A stretch of 64,000 nucleotides of DNA from Podospora pseudocomata. Taxonomy: Eukaryota; Ascomycota; Sordariomycetes; Sordariales; Podosporaceae. The notes below the pieces were generated by a model. It did not search any database. It saw only the letters and a program-made list of their open reading frames with translations, and was not told the DNA's origin. The position numbers and the translations under genes are program-made. Positions 21,701 through 33,962 of this stretch are shown here, one piece after another; the stretch's first letter is position 1; each line of letters begins with the position of its first letter. The stretch covers positions 806,001-870,000 of the forward strand of contig NC_085889.1 of NCBI RefSeq assembly GCF_035222375.1, given 5' to 3'.

Positions 21701-24700
21701 AGCTCCCGCATGCAGTAAGTTGAAGACCTCGCCAAATTGCACAAATCGTTCCACAACCTTCTGGTCCAAGTTGAAAACCTTGCAAACCTCCTCCTTTTCT
21801 TCTTTCGTTCCAAGGCTCCACATTCCCTGAAATTCGGCGTTGTGAAGAGAAAGGCAGCATGGAATAACACGAGGGAGTAGGTACAATGGGGCAAGGGCGC
21901 CGTGGAAGTCGTTGATGTGGTAAATGTCTGGGTTGAAGCGCTTCAAGGCCTCGGCAATACACTGGTTCCAAGCCGAGTAGTAAATGGCGCTGTCAAGATC
22001 ATCCATTCTTTCCGGGTACGGATTGGCGGGTGTTTGAAGGCGGAAAACTGGTGCATCGAGCAGAACGTAGGTGATATTCCGGAGCGTGTGGTATTGAACA
22101 TCGACATTGTACTGAGAGCCGAGAATCGTGATCTCCATAGGCTCGGCACGTTGATCAACTGGGTACCCATTAGGATATGCGTTCTCAAGACCCCCAACAC
22201 ACGGGACGACCCAGATGATATCTAGATGGCCAAGAGCTTTGCCCATCAGTTGTGCCATCACACCAAGACCACCGATCTTGATCTTGATCTTCCAGTCTTC
22301 GATGTCGTACTCCATTGTGGCAATGAGGGCCTTCTTGCGAGGAGCCCCAATGTCCATATGAAGGCCTTGGCCATTCAACCCTCTGCCGGTTGTGTGTGAT
22401 GTCCCGGGCCGTGTTGGATCACCGACAGAGGATGCATCAGACGAGGGTCGACTCGGTCGAGGCAATGGCTTTTCCTTCATTTCGAAAACTTGCCGGAGCT
22501 TCTCAGACAGTTTACCATGCTTCGTGACAGCGCCCGAAACATTGTGCTTGACTTTGTAAAACGACCCGGTGAATGTGAAGACGACGAGCCATCCCGTAAG
22601 CAACGGCAACACCCACATGAGCGAGAAGATTGTAATCTGCCGTACCCTGCTGCCTGCTGGAAACTTGCTGTATCTCATGGTGGCATCGTCCACTTCAAAC
22701 CGCCATCCCACAAAAGGGGAAGGGGGAGACTCGGTGATGTTGACAACATTTTGCCTCAAGGACCCAGGGGGCAGTCTGTCAAGCACATAGTCGAAGTTGA
22801 CATCACCGAAAATCCACGTCTGGTCCGGAAGACCATCCGGGTTCAAGCCCCAAACGTTAAATTGCAGAGCGGTTGGCCACTCAGCCATGATATCCACAGA
22901 CCAAACACCACTGTCGGCCTTCTGGAGCATCTTGTTTGGAATGCCTGCGTCGAACCCGAACGCATTGAAGTGACCGTTAATGAAGAGGTGGGGGAAACGC
23001 CGGGGTAGGCTGGATGCATCCAGGTCACCTTCTTGCTGGTGATGGCTACTTCCAGCAAGCTTGCTGTAGTACTGACAGACGACATGCTCGCCAGTCCAAT
23101 CCTGCAGGTTTGTTCCTGTCCAATTCTTGGCTGGTAGCCTGTAGTCTTCTCCCGTGTAATCGAGCCATGGGGTCCAGTTCGAGCTCCATGTTTGAGAACA
23201 TCGGAACTTGGTGGCGCCTGCTGCTCTGTGGCGAACAAAGATGCCCTCTCCTTTAGCGTAGACAAGCTCCCTGGAGTAGTTGGCATGTCTGGGGAAGACC
23301 ATGGGATTGCTCTGGGGCCCAACTCGCAGCAGGAAGTGATCCGTTGATCCCGTACTACCCGTGCCCGCTTTGTCGGTGGCATTCCGTACTGTAATGCGGT
23401 GAATGCCATCGGGAATGGAGTTGATTGTGGCGGCGAATTCCCACACCGATGCGACCTGACCAACGTATTTTGTGGAATTTTCAACGACATTCAGCTTCTT
23501 GCATCTCAGGGACCCCCTATTGAGCGACGCAACAGCTCCGCCGGCCGTGTTGGATGTAATCTCGATGGAGTTGAACACACTCTCACAATCCATCTCCTGT
23601 GAAAAATGTATCTGTATCTCCACAGATGTTTTGCCGTCCTTGGCAGACTCCAAGCGATAGTCATGACCTGGGAGGAACTTGGTGATGACAGGAGCTGGGC
23701 CGACCCAGCTTTCGACGGGAACAAAGGCCTTGAACCCCCAAGCGGGGAAGCTGAGCTCACTCAAGCAGCCGTGAAATAACTCATCTTCATTGTCATCAAT
23801 TCGCTTGGTCGAAGGTTCAAGTGTGTACTCCTCATAGGGATATAGGAGGTTCCTGACCGTGGCACCTGCTCCGAAGGCTGATAGCAAAGCTGTCTGAGGA
23901 TCAGAGCAGTTGAACTTGTAGCTGATGGTCCTGTTCTCGTTTCCTAGCATTAGCCACACCGGGTCCTCGCCATGAGGTACTGACGAAAAGTTTTGCAGTT
24001 GTTGATGGGGCATTCTGATGTAGCTCCATAGACCCAGCTCTGTGCCAGTTCCGTTTGATCCGGGAAGGTAGATCCAGTTGGTATGATTCGATAATTGGTA
24101 CATCTCAAAGCCATCGTTAAGTGCCGGGTAGACTGTTCTTAGTTCCAGAAATCTCTTGACGACTGCTCGGATTGGGTGTGAAGGATCACGATGATCGAGG
24201 CTGACGTTGGGATCGTCGCAGCCGTAGAGGGCAGCGTCGAGGGGAAAATTGAAGTACTTTTCAGATCCGACTTTGTAGCAACCGTGAAGCTCCCATGCAT
24301 TCGTTGAAGTCATGGGCTGACGACCGTAAAGATAATTACCGGCGATGTTTTCGAGCACATAAAAGGCCTGCTCCTCGCCCCAGTTGACAATGGGGATGCC
24401 AGGCATCAAGAGAGACATGATGAAGGCGCCAACCAGGTACTTTTGCGTTCCATTTTGAATTGATGGCCAGCGGAAGACATCTTGGTTGGACACGCCAAAC
24501 ATGTGACGGGGGTCGAACTTGCCAGTGTTGGCGTTGATAAAATCCGTCGTCATGAGCATATCTTGCCACCCCTCTGCCCAACTGATCCGAGTATCCATTT
24601 CAGCGCCGTATTCGCCATCGATGCCGAGAAATCGTGTGAGAGCACGATAAGCAGAATAATGAAAACAAGCAGAGTCCAGCGCTTGTACGGGACGAATGTA

Positions 24701-25954
24701 CGAAGACGGGCTTGTTTCGTTCGTTGCGTTGTAGCTCTCGGCGGGTGTCGCAGCGAACATGGGAGGCTCTTTACCTCGACCATAATACAGAGCGCCTAGC
24801 GCATTCCCACCAACGATTTCGCCCGGAATAAAAAAGTTGTCTTTGCCATATTTCTTGGCGCATCCCCTGATGTACTCGGACCAATCTGCTTGAGCGTCGA
24901 GTGTGATGGTCAGGCCCTTGTCGATACGAAAGCCATCGATGTCGAGACTTGCGATAGTCATGCAAGAAAACAGCTTGATCTTATCGAGAACACTTGGCCG
25001 CCACTCTCGGAGACGATCCTGGACGAAGCCAAACTTGGATAACTGTTTCTGCCATTCTGGGTACTTGCCAAAAGACTCGACATCACCATACTGTGTGGTG
25101 TTAGCGAAAGTTATACGACACAAGGGAGATTACATCCCATACCTGGTCAAAGTCACTGGTTCGACACTTGGTCATCTTAGACATCACATCGTCTCCAACA
25201 GGCTTTCCATGCTCATCCCAAAACCGTGGATATTCGCAATCAACTAGGGCCTCTCCCAGCGGAAAATCCCAGTATCTTCGGGGTGACTTCCATACGGCGT
25301 TGTGTTCGGTGAAGCTGAAAGGTGTGGTCGTGTTGAGGTATCCTTCGAAGCCAAGAAGATCACCCATCGTCGAGATGGTATTTTCGAAGACGACATACAT
25401 GCCACGTCGGTGAATCTCGTCGATGGCCTTTCTCCAGACCGCAATTGTTCCAAAGTGTTGGTCGAGGAGAGTCAGGTCCAATGGACTGAATGAATCGGCC
25501 GACCATGGCTGGTTGATGAAGGGACTGCCACAAATGTAGATTGCCTTTGTCAAGTCAGTGACCTTGCTCCAGGCTCATCATGAGAGAAGCAACTCACCTT
25601 GATACCCATGCCCTGAAGATAATCAAGCGTGTCCATGAGACCGCTTACATCGCCGCCGGCCCGCAGCTGGGTTGAAAGAATGTCGACCTCGAAAGCAGTT
25701 CCATTGGCATTGTCGTTTGATGGGTCGCCGTTCACAAATCTGTCAAGAAAAAGAGAGTAGAATGGCATTCGCCAGTTCTCTGGAGATGATTGGAACTCAT
25801 GGTCAGGCCACTCTCCCCAATAGTCGAGGGGTGTCCTGGCCGACTTGTTCTGGTTGAGGTTGTATTCCTCATATTCTGGGATATATGGAAGTGAAAGACT
25901 GGACGCTGCAAAAAGAAGCATAAGAAAGAATGACTGTACCGACGCACCCATCAT
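18784..25954 (-). CDS. Alpha-1,3-glucan synthase
   Basis: Five exons, 25954-25598, 25544-25143, 25090-21091, 21040-19461 and 19407-18784, give about 2,320 residues with all phases consistent; introns are 50-53 nt. This is the giant plasma-membrane synthase that makes cell-wall alpha-1,3-glucan. Order of domains: signal peptide (1-23); extracellular alpha-amylase-like domain with DGFRIDKG (Asp near 310) and FFIPGEIVGG (Glu near 344); a carbohydrate-binding/Ig-like region; one membrane span at about 1071-1097; a GT5 glycogen-synthase-like cytoplasmic domain from about 1172 with KIGGLGV, NDFHGALAPL, FVGRWSMQKG and RDEPFGLVAVEFG (Glu near 1573); a Ser/Pro-rich linker; and a C-terminal multi-span channel-like domain from about 1899. 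It ends FFRKEQLSKP. The ATG at 25954 is followed by a second ATG; either may be used. Confidence 0.96.
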
Positions 25955-28100
25955 GGCGGAAAGCGAATGATAGCCACCACGAAGAAGTGTGCGAGGTGAA
26001 TGGAAGGGATGTGGGTGGTACACCACATGCAACGAGTGTGAGGGTGCAAAAGACAAAAGCAAGACAAGAAGAGATCACCCAGGAAGGATGTTCCCGTGGG
26101 AGAACTGGGACACCAGTCTTCCATATCGCGTTCTCCGGACGCCCGGGTGCCTCCTGGGCTCAACTTGCCTGAGGCCACCCCCTTACCGCCTCGTAGAGGC
26201 AAGAAGCATGATGACGGGGGTAGAATATCGCCGCTCATCCCTGATCACAGCGCGTGGGATGCATCCTTCTTCCGATGTTTCTCAGCATCATACAGCTCAC
26301 CCCCCTGTGCAGAGATGCTCAGCTTGAGAGCTTCACATCCCTATTCCGTTTAGTCACACAAAGTGATGGGAGTCAAGGGTCAAGGTGGTCCACCGTGGCG
26401 GTTTCAATGGGTCAAGGCAGTGTCCCTGGGTGTGGCCTGTGGTTCTGGCGGGCGGGCCGGGAGCAGGCTAGCAATGTCGGTAACACTGATCCTCCTGCTC
26501 GGGTTGACGATACACAGAGAAAAGCTTCCTTTCTTTTATTTTCTGAAGGATTTGGGGGAGATGGAGGCTAATTCTCTATGTCATAGTCAGCGGCCGGCTC
26601 TTGTGAGATGAAGCAGGAGGTTTGGAAGAGGTGATGTCTGTGGTCGTGGAGTCACACCAAGCTAACATGAGTTCTGACGACGAAGGCATCATGCAAGAAA
26701 ACTTATTAATGAACAGGTACCTGCGTACCAGCATCTGATGGGCGAGTACGGAGCGGCAAGGTCGAGAAGGGGACGGGCAGACGTGCCGTCGCTGATGAAG
26801 TGATTGGATTGATACCTTCCGTACCTGCATCCGAAGAAACCTGACAAACGGATATCGCCCCTGCATCACCCATCCCTCAGGCTCACAATCTGAGACCATG
26901 TGTCGGCACTTGCCACAGCCCTGATTATCAACCAGTTGCTCCTGCCTTTTGACACAGGCAGTCGTACCCACTTGAACAAATCCCTTCCCCGCCCTTTGAA
27001 ATCGCTCTTCCAGTTTTGCGAGTTCTTTCCATTGAGCCTTGAATCCTGCAAGCATTGCATGACTCACATTGCTTCGTGGACATTTTTTTCACGTATTCTG
27101 ATGCCTGTTACACGATGTATAACAAGTTCATCATATTACGCCGAGCCTCATCGGCTTACCCTATGTCTGGCCCATACTGGGAGAGCACGTCTTTGGTACA
27201 GTCTCTTGGCATAATGTCGTATTGGGACCGGCATTTGCCGTTTTGGTATATTCTGCAAGTCGTTCCCTACTTTCTTGCACAGCGTGACATTGACGATCTT
27301 GTTTCAGATAGGCAAGATATAAAACTGTTAGCGCTAGGGCTGACTGTCTGCGCCGAAAGACGACAGCACTGTTCAGCCGCATTAGAAACATGAAAGATAA
27401 GAACCTAGAATACGTATCCGTACGCGCCGCATTCTCTACCATCGTCAACGACCGCCGCCGCCGCAGAGATAACCAGATTGGGAATCACACCAATCGCCAG
27501 GTACCACCGCCGCCACCCACGGGACGAGTTTGATATGTCCCGCCTCGGACGGACGCTAACCCGGCGCTCTGGCTTTGAAAATCTATGTGTGCTCCCGTCT
27601 CAAGTGGCTTTCACAATGTTATCTCACTGGTGTATTCGTAGCAAGTCAGCATCCTGCCATGGCAGAGATGCATATCCAACACACCCACCAGAATCTGCCT
27701 CGTCAAAGAAAAGAAAAGTCACAACCCCTGGACCTTGCATTGATCCCAATTCGGTTGACCGATTTTCCAAACCTTCTCCAGGTCCCGGGAGCATGGGCGA
27801 GAAAGGCCTCACCATCGGTCACCATTTGGCCAACAGCCCGAGGTCATGGCCCATGCGGGGTGTTTATGTCGACACCTGTACGGGTCTAGGTCTGCAAACG
27901 ATGCGTGAGAGGTCAGCTTACACGCTCTCCGAGGCGTGTTCCTTTTCACTCCCTTTTTCTTGTGTCACTGCAAGAAATCTCACTCACAGTCTTTCCTTCT
28001 CTCTCACACGCTGCCACGGTTATCGTCAAGCTGAGGGCATGTCAATCGCTCTCGTCCATTCTTTTAGAAAACATATCTTGTCGTCACTCATTCAGTCACA
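25955..28100. other. Divergent 2.1-kb region, glucan synthase to secreted protein
   Basis: Holds the promoters of the alpha-glucan synthase (minus) and a small secreted protein (plus). Overlapping frames of up to 260 codons occur on both strands but have biased composition and no family resemblance. C/T-rich tracts at 27940-28100 look like the leader of the downstream gene. A long 5' leader or upstream regulatory frames for the glucan synthase are possible but not shown. Confidence 0.4.
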
Positions 28101-28887
28101 ATGTTGTTTCATTTGTCAGCTCGACTCGGCCGTAGTTTCTGGGCCCTCCTTGCGGTACTCATGGGGCTGCTCATGGCTGTCGCTCCGGCGAGCGCAGCCA
28201 TGTCCCCCACAGAGATCGCGGTCGCTTGCCACAGCCTTGCCCGCATGGCATTCGACCTGAAAGATCTCGTAAATGTGGTTGCGCAGAAGAGAAATCCGGG
28301 ACCTTTCCAGGTATGTGATGCTCAGCCCTGGCATCCGGAAGTCTCGGAGGCTGTTGTGCTCGTTGCGCAACACTGACACGACACGAGCATTGACAGGATA
28401 TCCTTGACGAGTTCAATGATATTTCCGACTCTTGTCTCTCCAACATCTCGGTCATGATCCGCTCTTCTGTCATGACTGACCAGGCGGACCAGCAGCTGAT
28501 TTACGAGGCTTACTCCAATGTATGTTTATCTTTGATCGACTGTTCTTGTTAACTTGTTTGTCCCGATAACTAATCTTCTGTCTGCGGTATCAGTTTATCC
28601 AGGGCCTCTTTGAGCTGATGGACTCCGTCACCGAATCTGCCCCGGTCCTCATCGTCCTCGATAAGCAAGCCGAGTTCCGTATTCCTGCCGCCGTCCGCGA
28701 AGTCGCCGTCGTCGTGGATGCTTTACTCTATCAGCTCATTGCCATCTTTCCGACCAACACGTCCTATTCATCGCAGACTGCAAACCAAAAGACCCAAGTC
28801 GATACGCACTTTCGTCAGGCCGTCCACGCGTTCCATCTGGCTACGGCCAACACTGGATCGCCATACTCCAACACCACATCCCTTTAG
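28101..28887 (+). CDS. Small secreted alpha-helical protein, function unknown
   Basis: Three exons, 28101-28310, 28397-28519 and 28594-28887, encode 208 residues; each boundary falls between codons and both introns have standard ends. A strong signal peptide (FWALLAVLMGLLMAVAPASA) is followed by AMSPTEIAVACHSLARMAFDL and a helical body with amphipathic segments. The mature protein is acidic, has at least three N-glycosylation sequons (NISV, NTSY, NTTS) and two Cys close together (DSCLSNI and VACHSL). The helical pattern resembles secreted cell-surface proteins of the HsbA/galactomannoprotein kind, but I cannot assign it to that family. No membrane anchor or GPI signal is visible. Confidence 0.8.
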
Positions 28888-29562
28888 TAGCCCATCCGAT
28901 CAGGTACATAGCAGACCCGTGGTTGCCACCAGTTGTATACTTACTTCAAGAAAAAAGACCTGGACATTTTCGTTCTTGTAGGTGTGTAGTTAGTCGTGTA
29001 TTATTATTGTTGACGTCCAGATTGTTTCGTTCTCCTTCAACTGTGTATGTCTCATGTCATTGCCTATTAGATGTCTAGATAAAACGACGCCGTGATGGTT
29101 CTCTGGAGGTGGACCTCCTTTTACCCCTGATCGCCATCCCAACCCTAACCCCTGTCCGGCGGCATAACGGGTTCTTAACCCTGCGCGCCCCGGACCCCGC
29201 CAAGGGAGCCAACCCCATCAAAGGAGGGGCAAGGCGCATCTGCCTTCTCCATCTCCATATTAGCCTGAAATAGCCTATTGTTCAACTGTCGTCATGTGCG
29301 ACGGCGAGAAAACCTCAGCAAAAACACCCACGCGCCGGGACAAGTGCGACCGGACCGAGACCTGAGCGAAGCAAACCATGGCGACTCCCGGTTGAGTCGC
29401 GTCGTCGCACGGGAGAGGGGGAGCCGCCATCGCAACCACCCATTTGATCCCCCCTCTCCCCCCCTCCAACTTGGGCTCCTAAATATTTACTTCTCCAATT
29501 TTCCTCTCCGTCTTTTATTTTTTCCAAATCAGTGACATCATCATCGCATTCTCGTTCCAAAA
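28888..29562. other. Intergenic, upstream of aldose epimerase
   Basis: About 675 bases. The segment 29160-29260 is GC-rich and the last 150 bases before the epimerase start are C-rich leader-like sequence (CCCCCCTCTCCCCCCCTCC near 29448-29466). No gene recognised. Confidence 0.45.
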
Positions 29563-30667
29563 ATGTCCTCCGACGCCCCCCTCGTCTCTTTTCTCCCTCT
29601 GGGAGCCATCATCCAAGAGCTTCGCGTCGGCAACCTCAATATCGTCCAGGGCTTCCCCACTCAGGACCTCTACGTCTCCCACAACGGCCCCTTCTTTGGG
29701 GAGACCATCGGCCGGGTTGCGAACCGCATCTCTAATGCCAAGCTTGACAGTCTGAATGGGGGCAAGACGTATAGCTTGGCTGCGAACAACGGGGTGAATA
29801 ACCTCCATGGAGGAGTCGTTGGTTGGGGGAAGAGGGTCTGGGATGGTCCGGTTCCTGTTGGTGTCAGAGAGATTCCTGGGGTGGGCAAGATTGAAGGCGG
29901 GGAGAGCGTCAAGTTTACGCTTGTGAGCGAGGATGGGGATGAGGGGTTTCCGGGGGAAGTGAAGGCGACCGTGGTGTATACTGTGGGCAAGCAGACGGAG
30001 GGGGGGAAGGAGGTTGTTGTGCTGGGGATGGAGTACGAGGCTGAGCTGGTTGGGGACGGGGTAGAGGAGACGGTTGTCAATATGACGAATCACTCGTGAG
30101 TTGTTTAGTCCTGGAACAGGACACTGGGAGAAAGGGTATATATGCTGACTTGCTGGGGATGGCAGTTACTTCAACCTTACCGGCGGCTCGTCAATCGAAG
30201 GCACGGAGGTCACCCTCGTAACGAACAACTACCTCCCCGTTGACGACGGCGGTATTCCTACCGGCGGTCCCGCCCCCTTTGCCAAGGTCCAGGGACAAAC
30301 TCCGTTTGTTCTTGGTGCTCAAGAGCCGGATATTGACGACTGCTTCGTTGTTAACGAGGCCGCTGGTTCTGTTCCTATCGACACCCGCGCCGAGTCCCTG
30401 ACCAAGCTCGTCAGCGCTAGACACCCCGAGACTGGCATCCACCTCGAGGTTCTCAGCACCGAGCCGGCCTTCCAGTTCTATACTGGCAAGTACATTGACG
30501 TGCCTGAGGTGGCTGGCATCCCGGCGCGCAAGGCCAGAAGTGGGTTCTGTGTCGAGCCGAGCCGTTATGTGAATGCGGCGAATGTGCCGGAGTGGAAGAG
30601 CCAGATGCTGCTCAAGAAGGGGGAGAAGTACGGGACGAGGACTGTGTACAGGGCTTGGAAGGAGTAG
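29563..30667 (+). CDS. Aldose 1-epimerase (mutarotase)
   Basis: Two exons, 29563-30095 and 30166-30667, encode 344 residues; the 70-nt intron starts GTGAGT and splits the Ser codon just before YFNLTGG. The protein is a GalM-type beta-sandwich enzyme that interconverts alpha and beta anomers of hexoses in the cytoplasm. Motifs: FFGETIGRVANRI, NNLHGG with the conserved His near residue 86, the NMTNHSYFNL segment with the second His, DIDDCFVV, and FCVEPSRYVNAAN, whose Glu is the expected catalytic base. Length is normal for the family and no signal peptide is present. The frame downstream of FCVEPSR ends with a normal stop. Confidence 0.93.
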
Positions 30668-30763
30668 ATTGCAATTGCACCTACATGATACCGGGTAGTC
30701 TGACAGAATGAATAAAAGTAACAGGCCATAGGCTCTTCATAATCCCGTGATATCCCCTGAGCA

Positions 30764-33405
30764 TCACTCATCCTCGTCCATGATATCCTCCCCTTCCTCC
30801 TGTTCCTTTTCCACCTCCTCCATGGGCCTCTTCGCCGGCCCAGCCTCTTGCTTCCTGTACAACCCCGCCAGCACCTCACTGGTACTCGCCTCCTCAATCC
30901 CCTTATCCTCTCGTTTCCTCACAAACCTCGGGAACCGCAAACTCAATCCCTTGTCAGGGTGCACCATTCCCACAGCAGCAGTATAAGTAGGACTAACCGT
31001 CACATCCGCAAACGCCACCTCCCACACCTCTGTCGGATTAAACCACACGTCCGGTTCCGGCCCGTAATACTCCACAAACCCTGGCTTCTTCCCCAACGTC
31101 CTCCCTTCTATCGCTGGGTCGTAATATGCCTTGTTAGCTTTGTAGAAGTTGTCCGTGAAGCCGGACATGCACTTGCACACTGCCTCTAGGGAGCCTGCAT
31201 CCTCATTTCGGACCGCTAGGAGGAACGGGGACCAGAACTGGGACTTGCGGCCTGTGCCGTGCCAGGCAGCGATGGGGATTAGGTCCAAGGGCTCCGAGGA
31301 GGAGGAGAGGGAGGTGGAATAGTCCTTTTTTACTTTGAGCCAGGAGTCGAGGCGTTTGTCTGGTTCGTAGGTTGACAGGAGGGGTTTGCGGCGGGATCTT
31401 TTCTGGGGGGGTGGGGGGTTGAGGGGGGTTTCCTTGGTGGTGGTGGTGGTGGTGGGTTTGGTGTTGTCGAGTAGTCCAGCGGCGGCAGACTGGTCCTCGT
31501 AGGGAATGTCAGGGAGGTTATCCAGAATTTTCACCATTATCCCCTCACATTTTGCCTCTAAGGCGGACTTGAAGAAGGTGAGGACTGGTTCGGAATCTTG
31601 TGAGGTCGCGTCTAGGCTTTTGACCCAGGTGAAGTGATGGGGGATTTCGATGAAGAGTGACCGGAGCATGTCCCGGCGTTCGCGAAAGGGGCGGTCGAGG
31701 AGGGGTTGGCCGTTGAGGTACATCAAGTCAAAGGCGAAGAGGCAGACGTTGATGGTTATGCTGCCTACGGCAACGTCCTTTCTGGCGCGGTTGGAGAGGG
31801 TTTGGAAGTTTTTGAGCTCGCCGGTGATTTGGTCCACGGCGACAACTTCGCCTTCCATGATGAAGCTTTGGACATCTTCGCCTCTTATCTTGGGCACCAA
31901 GGAGACGAGGTCGGGGTATTTGTCCGTCATTAACTCGAGGTGACGGGAGAAGATGGAGACTTTGCCGTCGGCATCGCAGTGGACCTGGGCGCGCTGGCCG
32001 TCGTACTTATACTCGCAGGCAAAGTCTCGCCCCTGAAGCTTGGTGAGCATCTCGCTGAGATCGCGGGTGATACTGCCTAGCATGGGGCGGAGTGGGATGT
32101 GGAGATTGAGACCACAGCGGATGGGCAGCTCGTCTGATATGCCAATATCAAGAAGCACTGGGATGAGGTCATTATAATCTGGATGTCTGGCAAATGATGC
32201 TTTCACGAGCTCCTCTCCTTTTGACCATATCTCGGCTAGTTCTTCCTTACTGAGCTTCGCTAGCTCTGCTGGCTCCCTGGTAGGGAAATCCGCACCAGGT
32301 GGCTTGGAGAGAAGAAAGGCTCTTGAGAGAGCTATCAGCATAGTCGTCTTGACAGCACCGATACGAAGCTAGAAGACGTTAGCTATGCTTACGATGGTCA
32401 TGAAGTGGGAACACGTACATGCTGACACAAAGTGCGGACGATATATCTGCTCTCCTCGCCTCCTCGAGCATCTTGCAACAGTCTGTCCACAATACGCTGT
32501 TTGATGTCTCCACTACCCTGACCTTGTGTCTTTGCAATCTTGACCAGAGACTCAAACACACCCTTGATGGTCAGTGGCTTTGGTTTTTTCAGGGTGAAGC
32601 TTTGCTTCTTCTTGGCCTCAAAGGCAACATCACCCGGATCACCCAATCTGTCATGCATGGCTTTCAGCGCCCGGTTGTCAAGTCCGCATACTTGCTTCAG
32701 TGCTTTGGAGATAGCCGAACCTCCCAGACCAAGCTCCATGGAAATGTATGGGGGTGAGATGGCATTGGTGGCCAGCCATACTGCGGGCAACAGGCTGTTT
32801 GGATCGCCCTCAATAAGTAGACGAAGACAGTTGACAAGCGTGTCCACGATCTTGATCCTACTTTGGGTACTACTGACAAGCACAAAGCACCGTGTAAGCA
32901 AGGCGTAGGATGACTTGCCGCGTTCGGCAGCCCATGATTCTTGGAGCTGGGGGACGTATTTGGATGGATCAAATGTCAAGGGGCTTTCATCCAGTGGTAT
33001 TGTGGCTGTTACTTGATCTTCCACTGCCGCGACTGACGAAAGCGATAGAGTGTTCTTGAATTTTGTTGTATCAACCTTGGGGGATACGGACGACTTCAGT
33101 GGTGATGGAGGAGCTGGAAGAGCTAGTGATGTATTTGGTTCTGGCTGAAGCTGTTGTTGTCTTTGGTTCGATGCTTGGACCTCTGCATCCCACTCAGCCT
33201 GCAGCTTCCGAGCCAGTTCTTCGTCAGTCAATTGCTCACCCGACTTTTCAGACTGTGAACCATTTTGCTGAATCTCAGAAGTGGTTTTTGATGACGATCC
33301 ATTCTGCTGTTGCTTGGCAAAAAAGTACTGTATTCCTTTGGTCGCCGGGACTGCAGCCTTCTTCGTATCCGAATTGAGTTTCCTCTTCTTCGCCGGGCTC
33401 GCCAT
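30764..33405 (-). CDS. DNA ligase I (ATP-dependent)
   Basis: Two exons, 33405-32419 and 32368-30764, encode 863 residues with a 50-nt phase-0 intron. It seals nicks in lagging-strand synthesis and long-patch repair. The N-terminus has a nuclear signal (PAKKRKL) and a PCNA-binding-like box (GIQYFFAK), followed by the alpha-helical DNA-binding domain. The adenylation domain carries motif I EYKYDGQR with the AMP-linked Lys near residue 450, motif III FAFDLMYLNG, motif IV EGIMVK and motif V WLKVKKDY; an OB-fold domain with PRFVRKREDKG follows. An Ala/Thr/Pro-rich, basic segment of roughly 45 extra residues (TTTTTTK, KRSRRK) separates motifs IV and V. It is transcribed divergently from eIF3k, and an ACGCGT box lies 280 bp upstream. 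Confidence 0.96.
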
Positions 33406-33962
33406 GATGGGACGATGTAAGCACAGTACCTAGGTAAGGTTTATCGTGGTAGCATGCGGGCGTTCGATGGAAAAGAGGGATTAAAAGCAGCGTCCCGAGG
33501 CTATTACCTTATCGAATCACCCTCCACATCAAACTCTGACATGTGAGAAATTGGGTGGGGAAGAGCATAAATACTGGGCAGCCTCCCTCAAGTTGTGAAA
33601 AGAGAGCTCTGATGTACTGTTGAACTCAACCCACCTCCAAACCGATCAATGACGTTCCGGCGATGCACTGCAATCGCAGCAGCACGCGTCAGCCAGCGCG
33701 AGGCAGGCGCCAAAACAGCTGACTGGCAGCCCCGCGCCGAGAAAGCGTGAAGCTTTGGCCATCTCCGTTCAGCGCTAGCCTGTTCCGGGGCGCCAGCGGG
33801 CTTGGCAGGCTTTCACACACACATCCTTGAAAAAAAGAGCGGGAAATCCCAGCCCCACCATGCGAGAGGAGAGCGGGAAAGGAAAGATTCTTGACGGGTT
33901 CGCGCAAGACCCCCCGAGTGTCGCTTTTCCTCCTGCAACCCACCCCCTCCTCACACATCACC
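33406..33962. promoter_or_regulatory. Divergent promoter of DNA ligase I and eIF3k
   Basis: A 557-bp gap between two divergent genes. It holds one perfect ACGCGT (MluI cell-cycle box) at 33684-33689, the target of MBF-type factors that control replication genes such as DNA ligase I in yeasts. Use in this organism is inferred. Confidence 0.4.

Noticed and set aside
27478-28260. A 260-codon plus-strand frame upstream of the secreted protein
   Set aside because: It overlaps the signal-peptide exon in another frame, has no family resemblance and no splice support.
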